Below are positions 21,801-32,565 of a stretch of 64,000 nucleotides of DNA, one piece after another. Source of the DNA: Gongronella butleri (taxonomy: Eukaryota > Mucoromycota > Mucoromycetes > Mucorales > Cunninghamellaceae); contig JAIWZP010000020.1 of assembly GCA_025201375.1 (NCBI GenBank), forward strand, positions 450,987-514,986, in the 5' to 3' direction. A program made the position numbers and the translations under genes. The notes beneath the pieces are model-generated. The model saw only the letters and a program-made list of their open reading frames with translations. It was not told where the DNA came from and did not search any database. How positions within the stretch are numbered: the stretch's first letter is position 1; each line of letters starts with the position of its first letter.

Positions 21801-23294
21801 CGTGTTATCTTACTATTCCAGAGTCCCGAGATGAACATAAGGCCGTCGTACAGGTGCATATCTTGGGGTGCCACCGACTCTGAAATGGCCTCGGCCAAAT
21901 TGTTCGTCAACATCCAGACCCAGCCTGACGTAAGCATGCCCATCACTCTAATTGAAAAAATTAAAAAAAAAGCAGAAAAAAAGGGGGATTAAACACGTGT
22001 GCGATCTGTGTGGTGCCGCTGCCTTGATGGGCGAATGGAGAAAAAAGGGATGCCATACTGTGCTTGTTCCAAGATTTTCACTTGGTTGGCGGGATTGGAA
22101 TCTGCCACAATGACAATGCGCGCTCCCGTAGATGACAAGGTCATAAGAGCACCTGAGAAAGAAAAAAAAAAGGGGGAGGGGAAGGTCAGTTTTGGTGCCT
22201 GAGATTGGATTTTTTTTTCTTTTCTTTTTTGGCTTTTTACCTTGGATGTCTTCTGGCGACAGTTCATTGAGTGGGATTTGTCCCATGGGAGTGATCCCGT
22301 ATTCCTGGCTCTTGGTCAACATGGCGGACAAGACTAGTGTGGAAAGTGGATGGCGATGAGAAATTCATTTTCCACGCCTTGTACCACACATTGCTTCCCG
22401 TCTTGTCCTCCCTCTCCCCCACGCCTCGTTTTTCACCCCACACCACAAAAGCATACTTTGCCTGCCAACCTCATCGTCAGTGTACACGAGAGCAAACATG
22501 CTCCAATTCATTTGTTTGACCCATTCCATCAGCGCGCTGCCAAAAGACACCACATTGGCAATCGTGCGAAAGAAATACGGGTAAACCGCCTTGTCTGAGA
22601 GCTCGATGGACGACGCACCGCACGAACATTGCGGAATATCGAACATGCTGGTCATTGCTGCCGAAAGCATCGTCGTGTTGGACACCATGTCGCCAATCAC
22701 AGCGCTAAAAATAAACACAAATGAGTCTTATTTTTGCCAAAGTCCACGGGGCGCGCCGCTTTACTTTGTGCCGTTTTGAATCAATTGCGACGTTGTCCAC
22801 GAGGTGATGCCGCCATTGAACTCGTCGGAATAAATGCGCTTAAAAACGAGATTGACATCTGCAAAAAAAAAAGAAAGAAAAAAAAAAAAGAAAAAGAAAA
22901 TCGCGTTGAGCTCGGCGAGCCATCGTATCATTTGAGTGCACAGAGGCTCGTCATCGGTCGAGGGGGTGTGCGTTCATGCATCGTAATTGACACACTTGTG
23001 GGGGGAATTGACGCTCGAGTCCCGGACATGCGGATGGAAAAAAAAAAGTATGAAAAACTCACCAGGCAGGTAGTTTTGCTGTTTGATGTGTTTCTCGGCC
23101 ATGTTGATGGCGACCTCGCTGGTGATGATCATGTTGTTCAGGGCAGGGTCGGATGATCTGACAGCATTTGCATCAGGAAAAAGCAAGCCGATGGTATATG
23201 TGGGCGTGGTGGTGGTATGATTTGGCTGTTGTTGCTGCTGTTGGACAGTCCCATGTATCAGGATTAGCAGTGATAGTGTCCAGAGAAGCAGCAT
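18829..23294 (-). CDS. Class C (GABA-B/glutamate-like) GPCR with C-terminal PH-like domain
   Basis: Sixteen exons on the minus strand (first 23294-23063, last 19485-18829) give 1038 residues. A signal peptide (MLLLWTLSLLILIHG) precedes a periplasmic-binding-type ligand domain: NGTNAVIGDMVSN, YTDDEVGRQILSAML, GMLTSGWVWMLTNN, PSGDLQSG. Then seven helices: PVGMVLYAVAG (TM1), MVASPLFLLIQLLGI (TM2), CIFRQICIVLGS (TM3) with NYRIYRVFQN, FVLVVAVIVLAPLII (TM4), SLLLCMVMVLISCLLAW (TM5), SNTHGLASIAVIPAVF (TM6), and TM7 ending FFPKLVIIVKY. After a ~65-residue linker, EGILPVKKRGRFHFMSIWEL to KALERWVNWF looks like a PH domain. The exon at 20585-20574 is only 12 bases. The donor ending the exon at 20090 (GTCAGC) is weak; it was chosen because it alone keeps the frame, although GTAAGT lies 4 bases before it. 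Confidence 0.9.
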
Positions 23295-23625
23295 CACGGC
23301 TTATGTAAGGAATGGAGAGAGCAAGAGAAAAAAAAAAGAAAAGAGGAAAGAAAACGAGGTGCTTAATTTTTTTTTTTTGGTCAATTGACAAGATTTTACA
23401 GGGACAGAATGGATCAAAACTCAGACAATGCTTTTGCCCTTGGTAAGACTCATGGCCTGTGTATACAGGCACCCATTTTGCGTGCACACAATCGCCAAAA
23501 ACAAAAAAAAAAGTCGCGGATGGGGGGAGAGAGAAAGAGAGAGACGAAATCCCGTAGCGCGGCGCCGCGCCAAGATGGCCGCGGCCCTTTTCTCCCCCCA
23601 ATGGCTATTTCCTCCGTCTTGGGGG

Positions 23626-24069
23626 TCAATGCACGTGTTGGTGCTTCTCTGAGTGTTCCAAAGAACCGATAGTTTTTGTTTGAATGTCGGATTTAGCTGC
23701 CTGTTGTGATTTCAAGGTGTCATGGCGGCAAACATGCAAAACGACCAGGTTCCACTTGGTCCCCGTGAGCACAGCCTGATGCAATTGCTTCAAAGAACAA
23801 ACAATATGAGAGATTGCCCCATTTGGTACTCGTCGTGCAAGCTCCGAGCCGTCTGGAGCAGAAAAATGTGGTAAAAAAGAGGCGTGTGCGAAAATAGGGA
23901 CATTGCACATGAAAAGCTCAACTGTGGAGATCGGCCCAACCATGGGATCTGAATGATCATCAGGCCATAAAGACGCGCGATAGACTGAAACAATCAGAAA
24001 AAAAAGAACAAAATTTCGTGATAGCGCGCCGCGTCGTGCCAATTGCATTCGTATCAATGGCAAATTCAT
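23626..24069 (-). CDS. Hypothetical small protein with possible signal anchor, 147 aa (weak)
   Basis: Not recognised. The frame starts MNLPLIRMQLARRG and quickly enters a hydrophobic stretch (FVLFFLIVSVYRASLW) that could be a signal peptide or anchor. The rest is a mixed sequence (for example PNGAISHIVCSLKQLHQ) without visible domains. Single exon, same strand as the GPCR and ~330 bp upstream of its start. It could instead be chance: the region on either side is non-coding and no intron or conserved motif supports it. Confidence 0.22.
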   Translation of the reverse strand: MNLPLIRMQLARRGALSRNFVLFFLIVSVYRASLWPDDHSDPMVGPISTVELFMCNVPIFAHASFLPHFSAPDGSELARRVPNGAISHIVCSLKQLHQAVLTGTKWNLVVLHVCRHDTLKSQQAAKSDIQTKTIGSLEHSEKHQHVH

Positions 24070-25369
24070 GGCGCAGAAATCTCTCATCAGACCGCAATGC
24101 CTACCTAATTGTCTCTTTTCTTTTTTGCAAAAAAGTCTGGCCCCCTGGCTATCCCGTCCCAGCCGCATTTTCCTTTTCTTTTTTTTTTTTTTTTCGCTCC
24201 ATGCACATCGATTTGTGCCCTAAAAAGCCAATGCACCATCTCTGGGTCAAATTCAGCTTTTTTTAAGGTTTGGACACGAAAATATAATAAAAAGGTGGAG
24301 TGTCAAAATCAAACCTGGCTGCCAATTTGCTTCACAGCCATGTTACCGCTGTGCGACCATGATGCAACTTTTTCTCCTCAGCTCAGAAATTAAGGTTCTG
24401 CCGCTAAACCTTGTCAAATGGAATCCACAAATGACAAAAAAGAAATGCCGCAACGCCCACAGCAACGGGCGAGCGGGGAAGCAAAAGCCAAACGCAACGC
24501 CAGCAGGAATCCATACGATACGCGCGTCCATTCGCACGATACGCGCAGCCGCCAAGTGGGGTCCACGTCGCACTGTGTCATGCAGGCCACGTCGTCCCTC
24601 TTGTTCGTCCGTCGCACAACATCAAAGCATAAAAGAATTAAAAAAAAGCTTGCATGAACGACCGCCAAATGTCCTGTTCTGGGACACGTTTTGGCCGCGT
24701 CTTGCGTGGCCTCTCTCACCACACGTTGGTATCACGTCTCTCGCAGGCTGCAGTGCCAATCCATTCAGTGGCGCAAGACGCGCCATCCCGAGTTGGGTCG
24801 CGCAAGATCTGCTTTTGGACTAAAAAGATAAGCAATGCGCACCATCCACCTCGTGCTCGCTTTTTGTAGATTGGCGCGCAGGGAAATCTGATCTCTTCTT
24901 CATGGATCGACTCTCAAATGGCCCCTGCTGCATCAGGGAATGCCATCGTTGAGAGAAAGCGCATATCATATGCAAAAGGATAAAGTCGCCTATTTTTATT
25001 TATTTTTTCAAACGCGTCCAATGAAACGTGGCACTCTTGTGTGCCGGGCAATTCAAGATCGTCTCAACCTTTCGTTTGCACCCACAATCATGTCTCAAAG
25101 TCGCATAGATGGTGAGCTGGAGCTAAAAGATAAATTTGGTCTCCTGGCCCACATAGCAAACTTAAAAAACGTCGCTGGATCGCCACGGAACTAGGCAGTA
25201 TGCAGAAAGTCGCTATCCTCATCCATTTTTTTCTTGGCAAGGTCAAGTATTTTTGGAAGAAAACCGGCACAAAAAAAAAACACTGAAAATACCATATTTC
25301 AAAATTAAGGTCACTTAACGACGACTAGTTTTAATGAATCAAAACAAGAGTGCCTTGGAACGATGGAGT
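24070..25369. other. Spacer without supportable genes
   Basis: Open frames up to ~150 codons exist on both strands (24359-24823, 24343-24573), but they overlap head-on and are low-complexity. GACGCG and GATACGCGC motifs recur. Nothing recognisable. Confidence 0.4.
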
Positions 25370-26390
25370 GCTTGGGTCAACCAGCAATTCTTTCAACTCT
25401 GGGCTCATTTGGACAAGTTTCATGGGACAAGCATGATGAGCAACTGCTTTTAGGAGAAGATCAATATTTCCAGTCGCCAACCAGTCTCAGCATCGTCCCC
25501 GAAATGCATAACATGATGAGATGGCTGACTGGAAACACAAAGGAAACGCTAATTGCAGCGGCCAAAAGTCCCTTGAGAGCACGGTACACGCATATATAAA
25601 TTTAACAACTTTGAGCTCGCCGACAAAAAAATTGAAAAATGGGTCTCTGGATTTGCTCTCAACTTTCACACTAGAGTGCGCGGATGGAGAAACCGCGAGA
25701 TATGCCAAAACTGAGTGCGGTTCAATTGCTGGTCGGCAAGCAATCGGCGATTTTAAGTTTAACTTTACATGCGATTTGAACAAGAAAAACGCGGTCAAAA
25801 GTCAGCCGTGACGCGTCCATAGGCAAGTTTTGCCCGAGATGCATGAATTTGATAAGCGCCAGACGAGGATACCATGTTGACTGACGCGGGGTTTCACGCG
25901 TTGAAAATCACTAATAAAAAAGACGCGTATTTTTTTCGCGTCCCAATCGTCTGGAATTATTGATCATCAGCATCCACGTACGCAGCAAGCCCTGCACTTT
26001 CTGGTAATATTTTTTCCCAGGCGCCAAGACCATTTTTCGTTGAGTTTACATTGGGACGAAATTAAAACCTCAAACGCGTTTTACTCGGCAACCGGCCAAT
26101 GGACCGTCCTTTTTTATTGCATTGTTGTTGGTGAATTTGGCGGGCTTACTATACTGTTGAATGGCGCGGCTTTCTGATGACCTAGTTTGCCTCACTTTCA
26201 AATCCATGACTGTGCCCCTTGAAAAATTTCCAATTTTTAAAATCGTCACTGATCATCATACGGCAATCGCAATACGGCAAGTGTAGACTCATTTGAACAA
26301 AGCCCTTTGAAATTATCGATTCGTGGCGTAGGCATCCTTGTAGTTGGTGACTTTGGCGACAAATGTCCAAAATACTAAAATTAGGCTACT
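25370..26390 (+). repeat. Copy of the dispersed repeat family (R element)
   Basis: The core at 25800-26170 matches the copies at 17.3, 55.4 and 61.5 kb: ACGCGTC, GTTTCACGCGTT, TTGATCATCAGCATCCACGT, ACGCAGCAAGCC, GTTGAGTTTACATTGGGA, CAACCGGCCAATGGACC, TGTTGAATGGCGCGG. Bases 26200-26390 continue the match to 55825-55995 (CCCCTTGAAAAATTT, then GGCGACAAATGTCCAAAATAC). The frame at 25521-25811 lies in the left part of this copy and is not conserved elsewhere. Confidence 0.65.
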
Positions 26391-28774
26391 TTTGAAGTTT
26401 TCTCGATTGTTATCAATTCGATCTCTATTTTTAAGAGCCATCGTGCAGCTGCCGTGACAGCAGTGCAAAAAATACGTGGAAGGTTGTGTGCATCAACTCA
26501 AACAGTCCAAGGCATTGCCTCAAAACATCAAAAGAGCACTGATTCTCAATTGGTGTGGCGATGCTGGTCTAATCGCTGCCAACGTTAAATCATTTTTCTT
26601 CGGCCGTCATTGGTTGCCCACATGCGACCATCAAGTAAACCTCTCCAAATGGAATTCTCCTGGTGGAATTTTGTAAATTATCCATGTACAAAGACATCTG
26701 CTCCTTGACGTAGCCATTTGCTGCGCAATGACCAAGCCCGGATGTCGTGAGCAGCCCAAGCTCTTCTGACGTAACACAAATTAAGCTGATCTCCATCGTG
26801 CATGAGGAAAAAGGGGCAGCCGTGGCCAAAATTCACGTCTTTGCACGTCCTACTATGATTATAAAAGGCGCATGTAGGACGCCAATTTGATCTTCCGGCC
26901 GAGCGAAAAGTGGTTCGATCCGTCCGTGATCCGTGGCGCATGACAATGGCCTCGTCATGGCACCCAAATTTGCTTTGAATCTCGCCCACTCTTGCAAAAA
27001 AAAAAAGTCGCGGTTCAGGCACGCGCACAGCTGTTGATCAGCACCGCGCGTGACCTCAACACCTCCCCGTGATCAGCCCAGCAAGGCAAAATTTAAAAAA
27101 GAAAAAAGGAGCGCGCGCCCCCTTGAGCTTATGGGATGCGGTGTATTTTTCGCACCCAAAAAGGCAACTTCCACGAAACTGCCTTTTCTTCCACAGACTC
27201 CTTTTAGCCCGGCGCGTCCGGACAGGTGCAAAAGAATGGGTGCATCCGAGGAAGGAGTATTCAAGAGGCGCTCGCAATGAGACAAAGGCGTTGCGACGCG
27301 CTGCACAGCAAAAATCGCGCTGCGAGATACCAATTGCATGTCAGAATGACGTTGCCAATAGATGACACGGAGGCGCGCACAACCCCTTCCTGTTCCAAGA
27401 TGACGAAAACGACGGCGAAGCAGACCGATCGCAGATTTGCCGACAAGTCTATTCTTGGACGGCCAAAAATAACAAAAAATCATTCTGCGAGAGGGGAGGG
27501 GCGGCTGCCAAAAAGCACGTCAATTGCGCAAAAGGAGAGCATGCAGTGATGCCAGGAGCGGAAAGGATCGCCTCTTCTCATTGTGCGTTTGAGATTGGGA
27601 GCTCAAAAAAAAAAGTGCCAGTGCACCATCCAGCGGCACCAAATGACAGAAACCGGTTTTTTTTAGGTCTCCTGCTTGTGACGAAAATAAGGAGGGGCAG
27701 AGGAGAGGGTCAGTGTTGCATGACGATTCGTTCGGAGGCCAAGTGATCATGTGCAGCTTGCCAAACAGGGAAATTTCTGTTGATGAAGCGTTTCGGACCA
27801 AGAGACATGAGGCGCTACCTCCCCTTTCTTGTTATCCCGATGAAGACGCGCGATTCGAACAAACAGAAACAAGAAATAAGAAGGGGAAAAGTCGCGCTTT
27901 TCCCAAAAGAATCAGCGGTCAAGCCCGGCCAATAAGGAAAAAGAGAGCGTAGGAAAAAAAAAAGACAGAGATTGAGCACGTGTCCACGAGACCCAGGCAT
28001 TGGCACTCAGCAAGCGGGTGCTGGGGCCATGGCAAGATGACGTCTCTTGTTGTGCGGGTCACCACTATGTGACACAAGCAAAATATCTTTTTTTTTTTTT
28101 TTTTCGTTTGCATTGCAGTGGGCAAGCCCCACAAGTGTCCATTTGTGTCAATTGAGCTCTGTCGGGGCGATGACATCAAAACGGTGTCGAGATGGAAGAT
28201 TGGAATCCGGATTTTGAACGAGCCACGTGGAAAGATGTCATCCTTGCCCCCTCCTTGAATAGAGAGGCTGTGGCAAAACAAAAAGTTTTTTTTTTCGCTT
28301 TTCAAGACGAACCAGGCAAAAATGGCCAATGGGTTGCCAATCGACGCTGTGATGAAATGAACTGCAGTTGCCTTTTTTATGCTTTCACCTCATTTATGGC
28401 GCTGGATCGCTTGCAGCTCCCACGTCCCTGGGCAAAAAAAGAAAAAGCTATAAAGCAAGCGCTTGTTCTCATACAAACCCAGTGTTGCGCCTCACCACCC
28501 CACCATTCAAAGGCCAATTGCAAGAAGAAAAAAAACGAACGAGGGAGGGTCAGAGCCAGGGGGTGAAGTAAAAAAAAAAAAAGTGGCAGAGGTGTAAATT
28601 CATGATCAATCCCAAAAAGGGACGCTGCTTGGGGCTGCAAAAATAAAAGCAAAAAAAATCTCCCTGAAAACAAAAATTCGCACCTCTTTTTCCTTTTTCT
28701 TTCTCTTTCACTCTCTTTTGCATACTTTTTTTTATATTTGTTCTCTCCGTTCTCCCTTTTTTGACGCTCTTTCC
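26391..28774. other. Long spacer upstream of the FHA-RING gene
   Basis: 2.4 kb with poly-A and poly-T tracts of 10-20 bases (27000, 28085, 28570) and no gene I can support. Frames such as 26476-26676, 27073-27483 and 28192-28566 lack family resemblance or splice partners. The last 70 bases (TTTTCCTTTTTCTTTCTCTT region) are a pyrimidine-rich leader to the ATG at 28775. Confidence 0.4.
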
Positions 28775-30353
28775 ATGATGATAACTGCCGCGTTGACGAG
28801 TACGACTGCACGTTCCTTTGGGCCCCCCGCCGAACCTATCAGCACAAGCCATAGCAGCAACAGTAATAGCAACAGCGCGCAAACTTCCCATCTCCGTATT
28901 GTCCCGCACCTCGATACCTCCCGGTCACTCGTGTTTGGCGTCATAGAGCGCGACCTCAACGACGGCACCGTCCTCAAGATTGGCCGCTTCACCGACAAGT
29001 CGCTTATACCCACTCGTATCACCTTTAAAAGCAAAGTGGTCAGCCGTGGCCACGCTGAAATTTGGACAAAAAACGGCAAGGTGAGAAAAAAAAAAACACA
29101 AAAAATAAGAGTCTGCGCGCAATGGGGGAACCAGCAAGGGGGGCGGGAGGCAGCCGGAACAAGGGCTAACAATGAGATTGGAAAGAGGAGAAACGAAGCC
29201 AAGGGGAGGGAGAACAAGGGAAAAAGGCAAAAAAGTGGAAGAAAAAAAAAAGTGGGGCTCGAGGAGGCCGGTGTAGGGGAACAAAAAGAGCAAGGAAAAA
29301 AAAAATAGGGGATGGAGCAAGGTCGCCCATGACCAACCGGTTTGACTGATTTTTTTCTCTTTTTTTTTTGGCCAGTTTTACATCCGTGATACCAAATCAT
29401 CGTCTGGCACCTTTTTGAATCATGTACGATTGAGTCCTCCCAACCAAGAATCGCGCCCCTTTGCTCTCTCAGACGGCGATGTGGTGCAATTGGGCGTGGA
29501 TTATCAAGGTGGCACCGAAGGTAAAATAAAATAAAAAACGCAAAAAAAAAGGGCGACCCCTCATCCCAATTCCTTCGTTTTATAGAAATCTACCGCTGTG
29601 TCAAGATGCGCCTAGAGCTCAATCGGCCTCCTCAGCAGCGCACCGCCTTTAGGTAACACAGAGAGCATCATCCCCTTCCTTTCCCCGCATGGTCATTTGC
29701 TTTTTTGCTCACGCCAACAATTTTTTTTTTACTTTTCCAGTCTCAACACTTTCCAATCGCTGCGCCATCTCACGACCCCGCCCAACAATGTCAGCATTCT
29801 GGACAGCAGCATGAACAAGGAAGAGGAGGGATTCCACGTCGAGGAGTGCTGCATCTGCCTGTACGCGCTGGCGCCGTGCCAAAGCTTGTTTGTCGCCCCT
29901 TGCTCCCATACTTTCCACTACAAGTGTGCTCGACCACTGCTGGTCAATCATCCTGGCTTTTTGTGCCCATTATGTCGCAATTATGCCGATCTGGACGCGT
30001 CTGTTGCTGTCGAAGCCGATGAGGTAAGAGGGAGAAAAAAAAAACAACAAGGAATCACGCAATGACGTGCTTTTGACTGCCCCCTCTCCCCCATGGTCAA
30101 AACATGTTCATCACTCACCTCCTCCATCTTGCCTTATTTTTAGGTTCTTGAGATGTTCAAGCGAGAAAAACAGCAAATGATGCAACAGCAGCAGCAAGAT
30201 CCGCTTCCGCAAGGTAAAAAAAAAAGGCGCGCTCGCGTCGTTTCCGCGGAGAAAAAAAAAGCTGATCATTGCTTTATTTTGTGTTCAGATAAAGACACCA
30301 CACCATCTTATACACTCATGCCCACCGATCTACCCTCGACAAGCTCGTCATGA
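28775..30353 (+). CDS. DMA1: FHA-RING E3 ubiquitin ligase, Dma1/Chfr type
   Basis: Six exons (28775-29080, 29376-29520, 29586-29652, 29741-30023, 30144-30213, 30289-30353) give 311 residues. After a Ser/Asn-rich start, an FHA domain spans about residues 45-160: LKIGRFTDKS, SKVVSRGHAEIW (phosphothreonine-binding R, S and H) and, after the first intron, DTKSSSGTFLNHVRL. A RING-H2 finger follows near 210-255: EECCICLYAL, PCSHTFHYKC, CPLCRNY. The tail is Gln-rich. Yeast and fission-yeast relatives act in spindle-position and septation checkpoints by ubiquitylating phosphorylated partners. The first ATG is doubled (ATGATG); the upstream one is used here. The first intron is 295 bp, long for this window. 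Confidence 0.93.
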
Positions 30354-30893
30354 TACCATTGCGCCCATTTTCATCCCTTTTTCGTTGTTTTCCTCTTTTT
30401 CCCCCCTGATGGCAGCTTTTCTCTTTTGTCTTTGTGTATTATTACGGTCATCGTTCGCTTTGCGTTTACCCCTTTTTTTTGCCTCTGTCTCCCCACATTT
30501 TCTCATCTTGATCACTGGTTAGCCCAGTGACTCCTCTTTTTTTACTGCTCCACCCCGCGCCATTTGATCCCCTCATTGTCTCTCCTCCTTTTTTAACTAT
30601 TATTCCCCCTCTCTCACGTCACCCTTTTGATCCCATTGACCACCCATGTCGTTGCCAATTGGCTCTCACCCGAGCTTTTTAAAAACTAAAAATGTGATTA
30701 TTTTTCTTTCTTTGTTGATGCAAGGCGGATCGCGACGCGGCATGACCTCATCAGATGCTTGCAATGATGCCAATTGCAATTTTTGTTTTAGCTGCGGAGA
30801 AAACTTTGATATGATACAAAAATGGGAGACGAAAAGCAATCGAGATAAAAAAAAAGTGGGAGAGGGACATTCAAAATTCAAACATTGGGCACG
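30354..30893. other. Spacer between convergent genes
   Basis: 540 bp between the stops of the Dma1-like and oxygenase genes. The left part is pyrimidine-rich with many CCCC and TTTT runs, probably 3' UTR. No gene or clear AATAAA. Confidence 0.4.
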
Positions 30894-32242
30894 CTAGTAC
30901 GTGTAGGTGGCGTCCAAGCGTCGTCGCAGATGCTCGCCGGCGGTAATGATCTTGCCGTCGGCACCCAGCGCAGGCGCGGCGTCGCCCACAAGCTTGGAGG
31001 GGATGGGGACCAAGGGCGTGTCGTCTTCCGGGTGCACAAAAAAGGGCATCGAGTAGCGGTCCTTGTGGTTGTGCTCAGGCAGGAACGTGACGCGGTGCAT
31101 CGTCGATTTGAACAGATTGCCGCTCCATTCTTGCATCTGGTCGCCCACATTCACAAGAATGCTGCCATCAATCAAAGGTGCACTGATCCACTCTTCGCGA
31201 CCCGCTTGCACCTCCAGGCCAGGCACGTCCTTTTGGAACAACAACGTGATGGACCCATAGTCTGAGTGAGCACCCTTTTTTAAAGAAAAAAAAAATGAAA
31301 AAATGAAAAAACATGAGACAACAATTCCTTTTTTTTGTTTTTGTGGTCATATACCGCGCGCACGACATCCTTGTACGACGCTTCACCGCCGCGGGGATAC
31401 TTTAAGAAGCGCAGGATCTGACCGCTCTGCGTGTCATATCGATGGCGCTTCGAAAACCACTCCGCGCCGCCCTCAGACTCGGGGATCTCCAAAGCAACAG
31501 CAAAAGCTTCCAGGACGCGCATGGCCGTCGCGTGACATTCCTGTAAAATGATTAATTAATAAAAGACAAATGTTAGCTGCTTTCCACGCTCAATTCCTCA
31601 GTGACAAGCCGTCAACCCTTCTTACACGAGAGAACGACTCGATAAACTCCTTTTGCTCCGCAAACAAAGGCGGCAGCGGCTCGAATTCCTTGCCATTGAC
31701 GAAATTGCGGAAGTTGAACCCTCTGTGGCAACAAAAAAAAAAAGGTAAAAAAGTGGTGTGAGTCATGGAAAGCACCGCCACCAAAAAAACACTCGTTTTG
31801 ACCGTGCGCGTCGCCATGGGCGCTTACTCCTTGTGATCACCCTGGCGTTGATGCTCCGGATCAAGTCTATTCATAGCAAAAAAATTAGAAATAAGGGGTG
31901 TGAAACATAGACTTTTGCACGCTTTTTTTTTTTTACCTTTCGCTGAACAAGGCCGAGTAGCCGTGATTATTCTGCTTGATCAGATATTCCTTCTTGGCCT
32001 CCAGCGGCTGGTCAAAGAAATCCTTGCTCTATGTATCGTAAAAAGAGGGTTAGGACAGCCTGAGCGCGATTTTTGGCCATGTTTTCACGTACAAGAGCAA
32101 AAGCGCGGTCGATATCGGCTTGGGGAAGGCCGTGGTTCACCATATAAAAGAAACCAATGGTGCTACACGCCTCCAGCACGTGTTTAGCAACCGTCTGCTT
32201 GTCCTGGCTAAAGTCAATAATGGGGATCGTGCGAGTCGTCAT
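30894..32242 (-). CDS. 2-oxoglutarate/Fe(II)-dependent oxygenase (isopenicillin N synthase-like superfamily)
   Basis: Six exons (32242-32093, 32028-31937, 31866-31828, 31722-31626, 31540-31355, 31274-30894) give 314 residues. The N-terminal dioxygenase domain shows IPIIDFSQDK, CSTIGFFYMVNHG, and across the first splice AFALSKDFFDQPLEAK. The catalytic core has iron ligands His191 and Asp193 (AHSDYGS) and His248 (MHRV), and Arg261/Ser263 (RYSMPFF) for 2-oxoglutarate. Size and motif order match soluble plant/fungal-type oxygenases. The substrate cannot be deduced; no biosynthetic cluster surrounds it, so a housekeeping or catabolic role is as likely as secondary metabolism. The 39 bp exon is short but phase-consistent. 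Confidence 0.92.
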
Positions 32243-32565
32243 AGTGCAAGTTGTGTGACGAAGCAAAAAGAGGAAGAAAAAGAAGAGAGAAAAAAGAATG
32301 GCCCCATTTTTTTCTTTTTGAATGGTGTGTCGGGCCCTGCGCCGCCGACACCCCGGCCTTTTGGATGCCCGCTGCACCTTGCATTGTGTGTGCGGGGTAC
32401 CAATGTGGCCTGATAAGCTGAATTAAAAAAGTTTAATTGGCGTCTATAATTCGTATATGCTTTCAAACGAAAGAGAGGGGGGAGGAGGGGTGTGGGTAAG
32501 ACAATGCAAGTGACAGTGACAAAAAGAGGGGGGATATGGAATTTTGTGTAGCTAAAAAAGATAAT
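32243..32565. other. Spacer between oxygenase and CDF genes
   Basis: 323 bp between two minus-strand genes. It should contain the oxygenase promoter and the CDF 3' UTR. No site can be named with confidence. Confidence 0.35.

Noticed and set aside
28925..29400. Long minus-strand frames and a plus-strand extension across the first intron of the FHA-RING gene
   Set aside because: The plus frame is intron read-through past GTGAGA; the minus frame is the complement of purine-rich intron sequence. Splicing restores the FHA motif SGTFLNH.
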